DNA of 64,000 bases. It comes from Bradyrhizobium algeriense (GTDB lineage: Bacteria > Pseudomonadota > Alphaproteobacteria > Rhizobiales > Xanthobacteraceae). Positions 1 to 10,472 of the stretch are shown piece by piece (position 1 is the first letter of the stretch; each line of letters opens with the position of its first letter). The stretch spans positions 1,736,001 to 1,800,000 of the forward strand of contig NZ_JAZHRV010000001.1 of assembly GCF_036924595.1 (NCBI RefSeq). Reading direction: 5' to 3'. Under the pieces are notes generated by a model, which saw nothing but the letters and a program-made list of their open reading frames with translations, ran no database searches and was not told the DNA's origin. Both the position numbers and the translations under genes were made by a program.

Positions 1-5
1 CGCAG

Positions 6-443
6 TCACCGCTTCCCTTGGGCTCGAAGCGGGTTTATGAACTTCAATCCGGCAAAGTCCTTTTCATTGTCGGTCGCGACCACGCAACTGTTTGCCTCCG
101 CCGTCGCGGCCACGATCATGTCGAGCGCACTGCGTGGCCGCCCTTTGGCTCTTCCATCGGCCATCAGCCGCGCCCAGATCAGGGCCGCTTTCTCGTCGAA
201 GGCGAGTACGCGGCCAGCGAACAGGGCTTGCGGTCCTTCCGGACCGGCGAACCAGGCTTCCAGGACAGCGCGTTTCTTTCCGGCAGGCTTCTGCAGCAGC
301 CCGCGCTGAATTTCCGCGACAGTCAGTGCGGAGATGAACAGCTCAGTGTCAACCTGTTCCGACATCCATGCCAGCAGCGACGTTGAAGGATCCGGCTGTG
401 TAACGTTGCTGATGATACTCGTGTCGAGCAGGTAGCGTGTCAC
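6..443 (-). CDS. vapC: VapC-type PIN-domain toxin
   Basis: This 145-residue protein looks like a PIN-domain ribonuclease, the toxin of a type II toxin-antitoxin pair. The fold's acidic residues are visible: Asp7 in the N-terminal LLDTS motif, Glu44 in VAEI, Asp108 in ALDM and Asp125 in ATDN. Such Asp/Glu sets bind Mg2+ in VapC enzymes, which cleave tRNA or rRNA. Its start overlaps the stop of the upstream gene (440-742) by four bases, the usual translational coupling of antitoxin and toxin. The length is normal and all acidic residues are present, so it appears intact. The RNA target cannot be inferred. Confidence 0.85.
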   Translation of the reverse strand: MTRYLLDTSIISNVTQPDPSTSLLAWMSEQVDTELFISALTVAEIQRGLLQKPAGKKRAVLEAWFAGPEGPQALFAGRVLAFDEKAALIWARLMADGRAKGRPRSALDMIVAATAEANSCVVATDNEKDFAGLKFINPLRAQGKR

Positions 444-742
444 AAGTCGACCTTGCGACCGGTATCGTGCGAACGCGCGAGATTGAGATCGGCTCCGACC
501 AGCGGCGAACGGCGCAACGCGGCAAGGATGCCACCTTTCCCTGGCGGTTCGCCCGCGATCGTTTGGCTCACGGCCGCCCGAATCCGCACGGCATCGGGAT
601 CGTTCTCCGCAAGGCGCCTCGCTAGCGATCGAATCAGGTCGCGGTCGGCGTCGAGGCCAAGAACCTCAAATCGCGCCATGCCTCGCTTTACCAACCGCGT
701 TCGATAATTCCGGAGCGCTCGCTTCTGAGCGGTGTCGGCCAT
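440..742 (-). CDS. vapB: Antitoxin partner of the VapC toxin
   Basis: This 100-residue basic protein lies directly upstream of the PIN toxin and overlaps it by four bases. I chose the ATG at 742 because a GGGAAG-like ribosome site lies just upstream and the longer reading frame above it is low-complexity Arg-rich shadow. The N-terminal third (residues 4-30) is Arg-rich with a possible ribbon-helix-helix-like pattern, suited to binding the operator. The C-terminal half would bind the toxin. The antitoxin assignment comes mainly from position and size, because I do not recognise the family with certainty. Confidence 0.7.
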   Translation of the reverse strand: MADTAQKRALRNYRTRLVKRGMARFEVLGLDADRDLIRSLARRLAENDPDAVRIRAAVSQTIAGEPPGKGGILAALRRSPLVGADLNLARSHDTGRKVDL

Positions 743-858
743 CTGAGGCTTCCCATGTCGATGTATCCGGTAATATAGCCAGATATGAGGTTGTTTGCAA
801 GACGCGCATCTGGAAGGCGAAGGGCCGACGTTGGTGGGAACAACGGATCTCCGAAAAC

Positions 859-886
859 AAAACGGAGGCCGCGAGGCCTCCGTTTT
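859..886. terminator. Bidirectional intrinsic terminator
   Basis: A perfect 12-bp stem (859-870 with 875-886) has a GCGA tetraloop. A-runs on one side and T-runs on the other give a U-tract in both directions. It sits 25 bp beyond the stop of the large coiled-coil gene and should end that transcript. Confidence 0.8.
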
Positions 887-911
887 CCATTCGCCACGCG
901 CTATTCGCGGC

Positions 912-3900
912 TTACCCCAGCCGCCCCGCCGCGTGCGCGAGCAACGTGTAGACGAGGCCGGTCTCCGAGGTGAGGTGGCCGCGCAGCGCCTGCGGTCCAC
1001 GATCCTCGCGCGCGACTTCGTCGAGCAGCCGTTCGAACTCGGCGATATAGCGGTCGACCGTCTGCTTGAAACCGCGGTCGGCGCGGTATTTGCGGGCGAC
1101 TTCGTCGAACGCCTTCTGGCCTGCCGGCGTGTAGAGCCGCTTGCTGAACGCCTTGCTCTCGCCGCGCTGATAGCGGTCCCACATTTCGGAAGCGAGGTTG
1201 CGATCCATCAGCCGGCCGATGTCGAGCGACAGCGACTCCAGCGGATTGGCGGGGGTCTGCGGCGCGCGGCCACGGGGAGCCTGTCCCGCGCCTGCATCGG
1301 TGCGGTGGAGCAGGTCGGACAGCCATCCGTCCTGACCGCCTGCCGGCGAGACCGGCGGGGCTTCGGCGCGGCGCGCGGCCGGCACGCCGAGGTCCGGCGG
1401 CGGCAGCGTCGATGCGCTGCCGGCGTCGCGCATGCGCACCTCGTTGCGGCCGCCGGCGGCCATCGCTACGGGTTCTTCCTGGCGCTGCACGCTGGCACGG
1501 CCGGAGGTCACGACGTCGAGGCCGCGGCCATGATGGGCGACGATCCGGTTGAGTTCGGCGAGCGCCTCGATCTGATCGACGATCACCTTGCGCATCTGCG
1601 CCGTGTTGTCGGCGGCCTCCTGCGGCATCTCGAGCACGCCGCGGCGCAGCTCGTTGCGGGTCGCCTCGAGTTCGTTATGCATTTCGGCGGCCATCTGCTT
1701 CATGGACTGCACCATCGCACCGAACTTCTCGGTCGACTCCTTGAACATCGCATCCGTCTCGTGGTTGCTCTGCTGGTAGAGGTCGTTCATCGCATGGAGG
1801 GTCTGCTGCCGCTCGTTTTCGGCCGCCGCGCGCACCGCTTCGAACTGGCGGCTGATCGCGGCCGATCCGGCGCCCGCGGTTTCCGCGACCACGCGCGCGA
1901 TATCGCGGGCGCGCTCTTCGGCCGCGGCGAGCGATTCGTCGAGCAGGCCGGTGAAGCGCGACAGGCGCTGGTCGAGGTCGGTGGTGCGCAGGTCGATGGT
2001 GGTCACCAGCGATTCGAGCTGCGACTTGCGGTCGGCGACCGAGGTCGTGGTGGAACGGTTGGCCTGTTCGACCACGCCGGCTGCCTCGACCAGCTCCTTG
2101 CCGTGCTTCTCGAACTCGCTCGACAGTGAGCCGAGATCCTCCAGCGCCTTCGTGGTCTTGCTGTTGAAGACGGTGAGCTGGTCTTCCAGGGTCTGCGTGG
2201 CGACCCCGTTGCGGGCGGTGACGTCGTTCATGGCGGACACGAAGTCGGCCACGCGGGTCACCAGCGCGCGCTCCAGCGAGTTGAGATTGTCGTGGGCGCC
2301 GGTCAGCACTTCCTGCAGCAGGATGTTGCCTTCACGCAGCCGTTCGAACAGCGCCACCGTATCGGTGCGCAGGATCTTGCTGGTCTCCTGCATTTCGGTG
2401 ACGGCGGCGATCGAGACCTGACGCGACTGGTCGATGGCCGAACGCGACGACTGCTCGAGATCCTTCAGCGACTTTGCCACCGCGCCGGTGGCCATGTCGC
2501 CCGCGGACGTGATCGTGCGCGCGACTTCCGAGCCGTGGGTCGACATCGATTGCGAGAAGGCCTGGCCGCGGGTCTCGATCGATTTCAGGGCGTCGGCGGT
2601 GACGCGGTCGATGTCGGTCGTCAGTTGCGTGGTCCTGGTGCTGAGCGCCTCGACCAGCGAACCGCGGCGGCTGTCGACGATCTGCGCCAGACGGTCGGTC
2701 TGCTGCTGAACGTAGGTGACGATTTCGTCGGTCTTGCCGGTCATCGTCGAGCCGAAATTGCTGCTCGCGGCAAGCACCGAGCGCTCGATATCGGCCGAGG
2801 TCGATTTGACCTTGGTACTGACCTCGTTGGTGGCGGCGATCAGGGCGCTCTGCGCGTTCTGCGCGGTGGTCTGGATGGTGTCGGTCGTGCTGGCGGTGAC
2901 GACGCCGAGCGAACGCTCCATGTCGGCGGCGATGGCCTTGATCTGGTTCGCGGCGTCGGCGGAGGTCGCGGAAAGCGAGCTCTGGGCTTCGCGCGCGGTG
3001 CCGAGAATGGAGGAGGCGGTTTCGGCACCAACCGCGGTCAGCGTGCGTTCGACATCGATCGCCAGCGACTTGACGTGGTTGGCGGCCTCGGTCGACGCCG
3101 TGATCAGCGTGTTCTGCGCTTCGCGCGCGCCCGTCGTGATCGACTCGGCGGTAGCGTTGCCGGCCATCGAGAGCGAACGCTCCACGTCGGCGGCGAGCGA
3201 CTTGACCTGGCTCGATGCTTCGGCGGACGTGTTCATGAGGGTGCTCTGGGCCTCGCGGGCGCCTGCCGTGATCGCCTCGGCGGTCGCCGTTCCGGCGATC
3301 GAGAGCGAACGCTGCACGTCGGCCGCGAGCGACTTGACCTGAGTGGCGGCCTCGGTAGAGGCGGCGACCAGCGTGCTCTGTGCTTCGCGGGCGCCTGCGG
3401 TGACGGCCTCGGCAGTCGCAGTTCCTGCGATCGACAGCGAACGCTCGACGTCGGCGGCGAGCGACTTGACGTGGTTTGCCGCGTCTGCGGATGCGGTCAC
3501 CAGCGTGGTCTGCGCCTCGCGCGCGCCAGCGAGAACCGACGCGGCCGTGGCGTCGCCGGCGGCCGAGAGGGTGCGCTCAACGTCGGCGGCGAGAGATTTG
3601 ATCTGCGAGGCAGCTTCGGAGGAGGCCGACACCAGCGTGGTCTGGGCTTCCTGGGCGCTGGCGAGGATCGAGGTGGCCGCGCCGGTGCCGACGGCGGCAA
3701 GGGAAGCTTCGACCTCGGCCGACGTCAGTTTGAGTTGTGCGCCGACATCGGAGGAAACCGTCAGCAGCGCCTGCTGGGCGGTGCGCGCGCCGGTCTGGAT
3801 GGTCTCGGCGGTATTGACCACGAGGTTGGTCAGCGAACGCTCGGCGTCCTCGACATGCGACTTGATGCCGGAGGACAGCATTTCGGCGCGCGACATCAGA

Positions 3901-6194
3901 TCTTCGCTGGCCTGACGGCCGCTGCTTTCGATCCGGCCGGCCACGGCCTCGATGCGCGAACCGAGCAGATCCTCGAACTGCGTAACGCGGGTATCGATGT
4001 CAGTGGCGATGGCGCCGACACGCGTCTCCATGCCGCTGGCGATGCCGCCGACCCGCGTCTCAAGTCCACTGGCGATGTCGCCAACCCGCGTCTCAATGCC
4101 CTGATGAATTTCCTGGAACCGCGCCTGGATGGTGTCGGTCAGATAGGCGCAGCGACCGTCGAGGGTTTCGGTGACATTGGCAATACGATGGTCGACCGCT
4201 GCAATCGCCTGCGCGGTGCCCTCGGTCAGCGAGGAGGTGAGCAGGCTGAGCCGCTGGTCAATCGACTGGATCGCCTGCGCCGCGCCGTCGGTTAGCGAGC
4301 CCGTCAGGGTGCTGAGACGGTTGTCGATGGTCTCGGTGACGGACCTGGCGCGGCTGTCGAACGTCGTCTCCAGTGATTGCAGACGGCCGTCGACGGTCTC
4401 ATCGAACCATTTGAGCTTGTTTTCGAGCGAAGTATCGAGGTTGCTGACGCGGGTGCCGAGCGTGGTTTCGAACTGCAGCAGGCGCTGATCGAGGGAGGCG
4501 GTGATCTCGCCGCTGTTCGAGACCATGCGGGTGTCGAAAGTGTCGACGTAATTCTTCAGGCTGTCGCTGATCTCCTGGGTGCGCGCGCCCATGCGCTCGA
4601 CGATCTCGCCGCCGAAGGTTTTGACGGTGCGATCGAACTCGGAGATATGGCGGGTGATCAGCGCGCCGAGCGTGCCGCTGTCGCGGGCGAACTTTTCCGC
4701 AAGCTCGCCGCCCTGGTTCTTCACCAGTTCGTCGAAGGCGCTCATCTGCAGCGCGAGGCTGTCGTGGGCGTTTTCGGTCTGGCTGATCACCTTGGCGACC
4801 AGCGTGTTCACGGTCACGTCGAGCGCGTCGCTGGCCTTGTCGCCGGAGGTGAGGATGCGGCTCGCGAGGCGGTTGCCGGCATCGTCGATCTTGCTGACGA
4901 GATCGCCCGAGCGCAGTTCGAGTTCGAGCAGCAACGAGTCGGAGGAGTTCTTCAAGGAGTCGTGGACCTGCTCGGTGCGGTCGGAGATGCCGTCGACAAT
5001 GGTCGAGGAGCGCTGCTCGAATTCGCCGGTGATGCGGTCGATGCGTTCGTTCAGCATCTCGTGGACACGATCGGCGAGATCGACGAACTCGTCATGGACG
5101 TGGCCGGTCTTGAAGTTGAGGCTGGTGGTCAGCCGCTCGGAGGCGTCGAGCACGGCGCGCGTGGTCTCGGCGCTGGCTTCCTCGAGGCGGTCGAGCAGGT
5201 CGCCGCCGCGCTCGCCGAGCGCGAGGATCATGTTGTCGCCGGCATGGCTCAGCGCGCTCGTGATGTGCTGGCCGCGCTCTTCCAGCGCGCCGGTGATGCT
5301 TTTCGCGACCTCGTCGACGCGCGAGGCGATGGCGTCCGAGATCAGCGCGATATCGTGGCGCAGGTCGATCTGGACGCCGGAAATGGCGCTGCGAACCTGC
5401 TCGGCCTGGCCGACCAGATTGTCACGCTGATGGGCGATATCCTGCAGCAGTGCGCGAATCCGCACCTCGTTGTCACTATAGGCGCGCTCGAGGGCCGCGA
5501 CTTCATTGGCGACGAGCGTTTCCAGTTCGCCGGCGCGCGCGATCGCGCGCTCGACGCCGTCGCCCATCGCGGCGACTTCGCGGCGAATCGCCTGCCCTAC
5601 GGTCACCATCGAATCGGCGGCGGCTCCCTCGGGCTCGGAGAAGCGGATCGCGACCTGCGCCATCGACTGCGCGATCATCCGCATTTCCTGGCCGCGCCAG
5701 GCGAGGCTGGCGAGGAAATAGAACAACAGCACCGGCGCAAAGAACAACGCGGCGAGGCCGGCGAGCACCAGCACGCCGCCGCTCTGTCCGATCGCCGCCT
5801 GCAGCGCAGGCAGGAAGCTGACGGTCAGCAGGCCGCAACCGATCACCCAGACTCCGCCAAACACGGAGGCGAGCGTGTAGACGCTGCGGGCAGGGCTGCC
5901 CTTCTGGATCGCCTGCAGAATCTGTCCGATGGTTTCGCGATCGTCATTGGCGGCGCGACGGGGACTGCGCGGCTCCTCGATCGGATCGAACCCCGGACGC
6001 TCGGCGCTTCCGCGCGTGTCAAAAGACATATCGGAATAGGGCGGCGGGGCCGACGGACTGGTCTGAGGGGCGAGCTCGTTGCCGAGCGAATTTCGGCTGG
6101 TGTCGACGGTCGTATCGCCGATGTTGAGCGCTTCCTGAATTGCGGAGAGCGCGACTTCAGTGGGATCTTTGACCTTCTTGGGATTGTTCGCCAT
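912..6194 (-). CDS. Giant coiled-coil membrane protein, GPR/RgsE-like polar growth protein
   Basis: This 1760-residue protein has a short cytosolic N-terminus, two hydrophobic segments (about residues 105-126 and 140-166), then about 1500 residues of predicted alpha-helical coiled coil with many Asp, Glu, Ala, Ser and Thr residues. Residues about 800-1151 hold eight 44-residue repeats. The N-terminus contains a short Pro/Ser linker. The architecture resembles the Growth Pole Ring protein of Agrobacterium and RgsE of Sinorhizobium, membrane-anchored proteins with apolipoprotein-like helices needed for unipolar growth. That homology is inferred from layout and memory, not from alignment. I chose ATG 6194 because the protein then begins with a plausible lysine-rich peptide; the upstream extension to 6317 looks non-coding. 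It is transcribed alone and ends at the terminator at 859-886. Many automated annotations would call it hypothetical or apolipoprotein-like. Confidence 0.75.
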   Translation of the reverse strand: MANNPKKVKDPTEVALSAIQEALNIGDTTVDTSRNSLGNELAPQTSPSAPPPYSDMSFDTRGSAERPGFDPIEEPRSPRRAANDDRETIGQILQAIQKGSPARSVYTLASVFGGVWVIGCGLLTVSFLPALQAAIGQSGGVLVLAGLAALFFAPVLLFYFLASLAWRGQEMRMIAQSMAQVAIRFSEPEGAAADSMVTVGQAIRREVAAMGDGVERAIARAGELETLVANEVAALERAYSDNEVRIRALLQDIAHQRDNLVGQAEQVRSAISGVQIDLRHDIALISDAIASRVDEVAKSITGALEERGQHITSALSHAGDNMILALGERGGDLLDRLEEASAETTRAVLDASERLTTSLNFKTGHVHDEFVDLADRVHEMLNERIDRITGEFEQRSSTIVDGISDRTEQVHDSLKNSSDSLLLELELRSGDLVSKIDDAGNRLASRILTSGDKASDALDVTVNTLVAKVISQTENAHDSLALQMSAFDELVKNQGGELAEKFARDSGTLGALITRHISEFDRTVKTFGGEIVERMGARTQEISDSLKNYVDTFDTRMVSNSGEITASLDQRLLQFETTLGTRVSNLDTSLENKLKWFDETVDGRLQSLETTFDSRARSVTETIDNRLSTLTGSLTDGAAQAIQSIDQRLSLLTSSLTEGTAQAIAAVDHRIANVTETLDGRCAYLTDTIQARFQEIHQGIETRVGDIASGLETRVGGIASGMETRVGAIATDIDTRVTQFEDLLGSRIEAVAGRIESSGRQASEDLMSRAEMLSSGIKSHVEDAERSLTNLVVNTAETIQTGARTAQQALLTVSSDVGAQLKLTSAEVEASLAAVGTGAATSILASAQEAQTTLVSASSEAASQIKSLAADVERTLSAAGDATAASVLAGAREAQTTLVTASADAANHVKSLAADVERSLSIAGTATAEAVTAGAREAQSTLVAASTEAATQVKSLAADVQRSLSIAGTATAEAITAGAREAQSTLMNTSAEASSQVKSLAADVERSLSMAGNATAESITTGAREAQNTLITASTEAANHVKSLAIDVERTLTAVGAETASSILGTAREAQSSLSATSADAANQIKAIAADMERSLGVVTASTTDTIQTTAQNAQSALIAATNEVSTKVKSTSADIERSVLAASSNFGSTMTGKTDEIVTYVQQQTDRLAQIVDSRRGSLVEALSTRTTQLTTDIDRVTADALKSIETRGQAFSQSMSTHGSEVARTITSAGDMATGAVAKSLKDLEQSSRSAIDQSRQVSIAAVTEMQETSKILRTDTVALFERLREGNILLQEVLTGAHDNLNSLERALVTRVADFVSAMNDVTARNGVATQTLEDQLTVFNSKTTKALEDLGSLSSEFEKHGKELVEAAGVVEQANRSTTTSVADRKSQLESLVTTIDLRTTDLDQRLSRFTGLLDESLAAAEERARDIARVVAETAGAGSAAISRQFEAVRAAAENERQQTLHAMNDLYQQSNHETDAMFKESTEKFGAMVQSMKQMAAEMHNELEATRNELRRGVLEMPQEAADNTAQMRKVIVDQIEALAELNRIVAHHGRGLDVVTSGRASVQRQEEPVAMAAGGRNEVRMRDAGSASTLPPPDLGVPAARRAEAPPVSPAGGQDGWLSDLLHRTDAGAGQAPRGRAPQTPANPLESLSLDIGRLMDRNLASEMWDRYQRGESKAFSKRLYTPAGQKAFDEVARKYRADRGFKQTVDRYIAEFERLLDEVAREDRGPQALRGHLTSETGLVYTLLAHAAGRLG
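2740..3796 (-). repeat. Eight tandem 132-bp coding repeats
   Basis: Within the giant coiled-coil gene the same block recurs every 132 bp. A GCGAGCGACTTGAC-like stretch can be followed at about 2797, 2929, 3061, 3193, 3325, 3457, 3589 and 3721. The central units are the most alike and the outer units more diverged. Each unit encodes 44 residues, exactly four 11-residue turns, as in apolipoprotein-type or hendecad helices. The nucleotide similarity makes unequal crossing-over and copy-number change likely. Confidence 0.85.
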
Positions 6195-6584
6195 GTTCAG
6201 TCTGAGCCCTCTAACTTTTATGCACCCAGCCGTTCTTGCAAAAAGCCCCCGCAAGCTCGAAGCCGGATTCATAACCCCCGCGGACCGCAAGCCCGCCCGC
6301 CGGCAGCTTGTCCGCATACATCCGCAAACATCCTATTGGTTGAGCGATACGAATGAAATGGCCGCGATTAAGACATTGTTAATCATCGTTAACAGCTTTG
6401 TTCCTTAAGGCCTTAAGGATACACAAATTTCTGGAACCGGATCGTCGATCGAGGCGGATTATCGGCTAAAACAAGGCTAAGTTGGGGCGAATTCCGGGAA
6501 CGTTCCGTTAACCGTTGCTGTGGTTGGCTGACCGGGATGCCCCTCCCGAGAATCAGTGCGGCGGGGCGATCCGGACTTTAGGCC
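6195..6584. promoter_or_regulatory. Divergent intergenic region with two palindromes
   Basis: This 390-bp gap separates the divergent coiled-coil gene and the Hpt gene. It holds an 18-bp perfect palindrome at 6402-6419 built on CCTTAAGG, and a GTTAA-N6-TTAAC inverted repeat at 6378-6393. The latter resembles a CtrA box but with a 6-bp rather than 7-bp spacer. A 10-bp palindrome GGAACGTTCC lies at 6497-6506. I see no gene in it. Confidence 0.45.
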
Positions 6585-6962
6585 ATGCCGCTTCATCTCG
6601 AACGGATAGAATGGATGCCATCGCCACCGCTGGCTCCTGGCGACGGGCCGATCGATTTCGACCATCTGCAACGCATGACGCTCGGCGACGCTGCCATCGA
6701 GCAGGAGGTGTTGACGATGTTCTCGGCCCAATCGGCAACCCTTATGCACACGCTCGCTGCCATACCTGCGGATGCCAGCGCGCTGGCGCACACGCTCAAA
6801 GGGTCGGCCCGCGCGATCGGCGCTTTTGCGGTTGCCGATGCCGCAGCCCGGCTGGAGGCGGCCATCGCCAGGGGCATCGATGCGTCCGCTGCGCTCGCCG
6901 AACTCGGCGAGGCGGTTGCAGAGGCGAGGGCAGCGATCGAGGCGGTTCTGCGCCGTTCCTGA
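6585..6962 (+). CDS. Histidine phosphotransfer (Hpt) domain protein
   Basis: This 125-residue protein is a stand-alone Hpt domain. The phosphorylated histidine is expected at His69 in the HTLKGSA motif, followed by the usual Gly/Ala-rich helix. Hpt proteins relay phosphate between hybrid sensor kinases and response regulators, in the cytosol. The first residues before about position 20 are not part of the domain, and an alternative ATG at 6615 would trim ten residues. No kinase or receiver is adjacent, so the partners are unknown. In alphaproteobacteria such proteins can feed the CtrA pathway (ChpT-like), but this one is much shorter than ChpT and I would not equate them. Confidence 0.8.
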   Translation: MPLHLERIEWMPSPPLAPGDGPIDFDHLQRMTLGDAAIEQEVLTMFSAQSATLMHTLAAIPADASALAHTLKGSARAIGAFAVADAAARLEAAIARGIDASAALAELGEAVAEARAAIEAVLRRS

Positions 6963-7102
6963 GCGGAAAGCGGTCCGTATCGGCCAAAATCCCGATAAAA
7001 TGCTGCTCTTAAGGTTTTCGTCCCGACCGCTGGCGCTGTGCGGATCGACCCGTTATAGGACTGCCGGGACCATCCTTACATATTCCGGCAGCACGAGCGA
7101 TC

Positions 7103-7423
7103 ATGGCCAAAATCCACTTTGTCGACCATACCGGCGAAAAACGAACCATTGATGTCGAGAACGGCGCGACCGTGATGGAAGCCGCGATTCGCAACGCCAT
7201 TCCGGGCATCGAAGCCGAATGCGGCGGCGCCTGCGCCTGCGCGACCTGCCACGTCTATGTTGACGAGGCCTGGCGCGAGAAGGTCGGCGCTCCGACCCCG
7301 ATGGAAGAAGACATGCTGGATTTCGGTTTCGACGTGCGGCCGAACTCGCGCCTGTCGTGCCAGATCAAGGTGAGCGACGACCTCGACGGCCTCGTGGTGT
7401 CAACGCCGGAACGGCAGGCCTGA
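7103..7423 (+). CDS. Adrenodoxin-type 2Fe-2S ferredoxin
   Basis: This 106-residue protein is a vertebrate-type (adrenodoxin/putidaredoxin-like) 2Fe-2S ferredoxin. The cluster ligands are Cys40, Cys46, Cys49 and Cys86, in the C-x5-C-x2-C spacing followed by a C-terminal Cys in a RLSCQI context. Length and layout are typical and the protein is cytosolic. Such ferredoxins pass electrons from an NAD(P)H-dependent reductase to P450s or Fe-S assembly enzymes. A ferredoxin-NADP reductase gene lies 1.3 kb downstream on the same strand (8710-9738), so the two may be partners, although a thioesterase and a broken hydrolase gene on the other strand separate them. Confidence 0.93.
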   Translation: MAKIHFVDHTGEKRTIDVENGATVMEAAIRNAIPGIEAECGGACACATCHVYVDEAWREKVGAPTPMEEDMLDFGFDVRPNSRLSCQIKVSDDLDGLVVSTPERQA

Positions 7424-7437
7424 AGTCCGCAAAACAT

Positions 7438-8094
7438 TCAGCGCGATCCGGCGTTGGCCGTGTCGGCGAGATGGTCGTCGACCGCATATAGCGTGCAATC
7501 GGGTGCGTATTCCGCGCAGGCGGTGAGGGCAGCCTCCGCCGCTTCGCGCGTCGACCGGCGCCCGCTGCGAAAAGCGAAAGCTCCCTTTGGCGAGACGGCA
7601 AAGGCCCTGTGCGGGCTCGCCGAGAGAGAATCGGCAAATCCCGCGCGCCCCTTGTCGCGCAATTGCGGCGGCGGCTGCAGCGGCGATGGCGCCGGCATCG
7701 CGGCGATATCGCGCGTTCCCAGATTTTGATCGCGCAGGAAGTCATCCACTACCGGCGTCCACAGCGGCATCCCACGCGAAAACAGAGAATGGCCGTCATC
7801 GCCGTGCGGCGGGAAATCGACGAATTGGGCTCGGCCGCCGGCGCCGGTAAAGGCGTCGCGCAATCGGCGCACCAGTTCGGGCCCGAAGAACTTGTCGTTC
7901 TGCGCGTAGATCCACAGCGTCGGAATCCGTGACGTCTTGCCCAACGTGGCGAAAGCGCGGACCAGCGCATCCTCATCGCAGACGTCATTGTCGGCGCGCG
8001 AACCGCGGCCACCGGCGAAGTTGATCGCGGCGGCGAGGCGCGGCAGGTTGCATCGCGATGCAGACGATCAGTGTCGCCAACATCGCCGCGCGCG

Positions 8095-8098
<4 letters not shown>
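7438..8098 (-). pseudogene. Internally deleted alpha/beta hydrolase (dienelactone hydrolase-like)
   Basis: Translation from ATG 8098 gives a good signal-peptide start (MTRAAMLATLIVCIAMQ) and then runs out of frame into a stop. From about 8060 a different frame carries the C-terminal half of an alpha/beta hydrolase: an INFAGGRGS stretch, a DVCDEDAL stretch, then WIYAQNDKFFGP, where the Asp fits the catalytic acid, and a PPHGDDGH stretch, where the His fits the catalytic base. The nucleophile region that should lie between them is missing. This looks like an internal deletion joining the signal peptide to the C-terminal half out of frame. The start overlaps the stop of the thioesterase gene by four bases, so the two were once coupled. 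Confidence 0.7.
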
Positions 8099-9738
<1,640 letters not shown>

Positions 9739-9857
9739 TACCCAAAAAATGACAGTTGGGCTCGCGGTGCTTTGCCGGAGCGCGCGGCGATCGTTACTGG
9801 AACCGTCCGCGAAATGGCCTTAGTCTGCGGTCATTCATTTAGAGGATTGACCAGGTG

Positions 9858-10472
9858 ATGACGATGCGCAAGCTGGCCGGATTTCAACTGATACTTCCGA
9901 TCGTGTTCGGGCTCGCGTTTGCCGGTGAACTCGCCGCGCAGCCGGCGGAACTTTCGGCTGCCGGGCTGTGGGAGAAGGTCGAGAAGGGCAAGCCGGTCGG
10001 ATGGTTCCTCGTCGTAGACCGCAATGGCGCCTTCGAGGGCGTGTTCGCCAAGCTCTTTTCCGAACCCGGCGATGCTCCCAATCCCACTTGCTCGAAATGC
10101 ACTGACGATCGCAAGGATGCGCCGTGGCTCGGGCTCTCGTTCATCCGGGAGATGAAGCGTGACGGATTGAAATACGAGAACGGCAATGTGCTCGATCCGC
10201 GCGATGGCAAGATCTACAAAGCCAAGATGACGCTCAGTCCCGATGGGCAGACGTTGACGATGCGCGGCTATCTCGGCATTTCGCTGCTAGGCAGGGATGA
10301 GGTCTGGACCCGCCTGCCTGATACGGCGCTGGCGCAGGTCGATCCCGCGATCATCGCAAAATATCTGCCGGCGCAGGCCGCGGCGATGAAGCCACCTGCC
10401 GGTGCCGCAAAAGCCCCCGCAGCGCCCAAGAAGACCACTGCGCCGGCACAAGTTCCTGCACCTGCGCGTTAG
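9858..10472 (+). CDS. Exported DUF2147-domain protein
   Basis: This protein of about 204 residues begins with a signal peptide (hydrophobic [12 protein letters not shown], cleavage likely after the ELAAQ region) and is probably periplasmic. The body has the DUF2147 pattern: [15 protein letters not shown] near the start, a NPTC-x2-C motif, a DPRDGKIY stretch, and a [14 protein letters not shown] stretch. The function of DUF2147 is not known. The C-terminal 45 residues are Ala/Pro/Lys-rich and disordered. A GTG three bases upstream (9855) and an ATG at 9864 are alternative starts. Its stop overlaps the stop of the convergent hydrolase gene. Confidence 0.8.
   Translation: MTMRKLAGFQLILPIVFGLAFAGELAAQPAELSAAGLWEKVEKGKPVGWFLVVDRNGAFEGVFAKLFSEPGDAPNPTCSKCTDDRKDAPWLGLSFIREMKRDGLKYENGNVLDPRDGKIYKAKMTLSPDGQTLTMRGYLGISLLGRDEVWTRLPDTALAQVDPAIIAKYLPAQAAAMKPPAGAAKAPAAPKKTTAPAQVPAPAR

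Noticed and set aside
795..2129. Long plus-strand frame opposite the giant coiled-coil gene (and similar ones at 2292-4295 and 4377-6356)
   Set aside because: These are antisense shadows created by high GC codon use; the minus strand holds a coherent protein with membrane helices and repeats.
2740..3796. Regular 132-bp repeats considered as a CRISPR array
   Set aside because: Repeats are adjacent without unique spacers and lie in frame inside a coding region.
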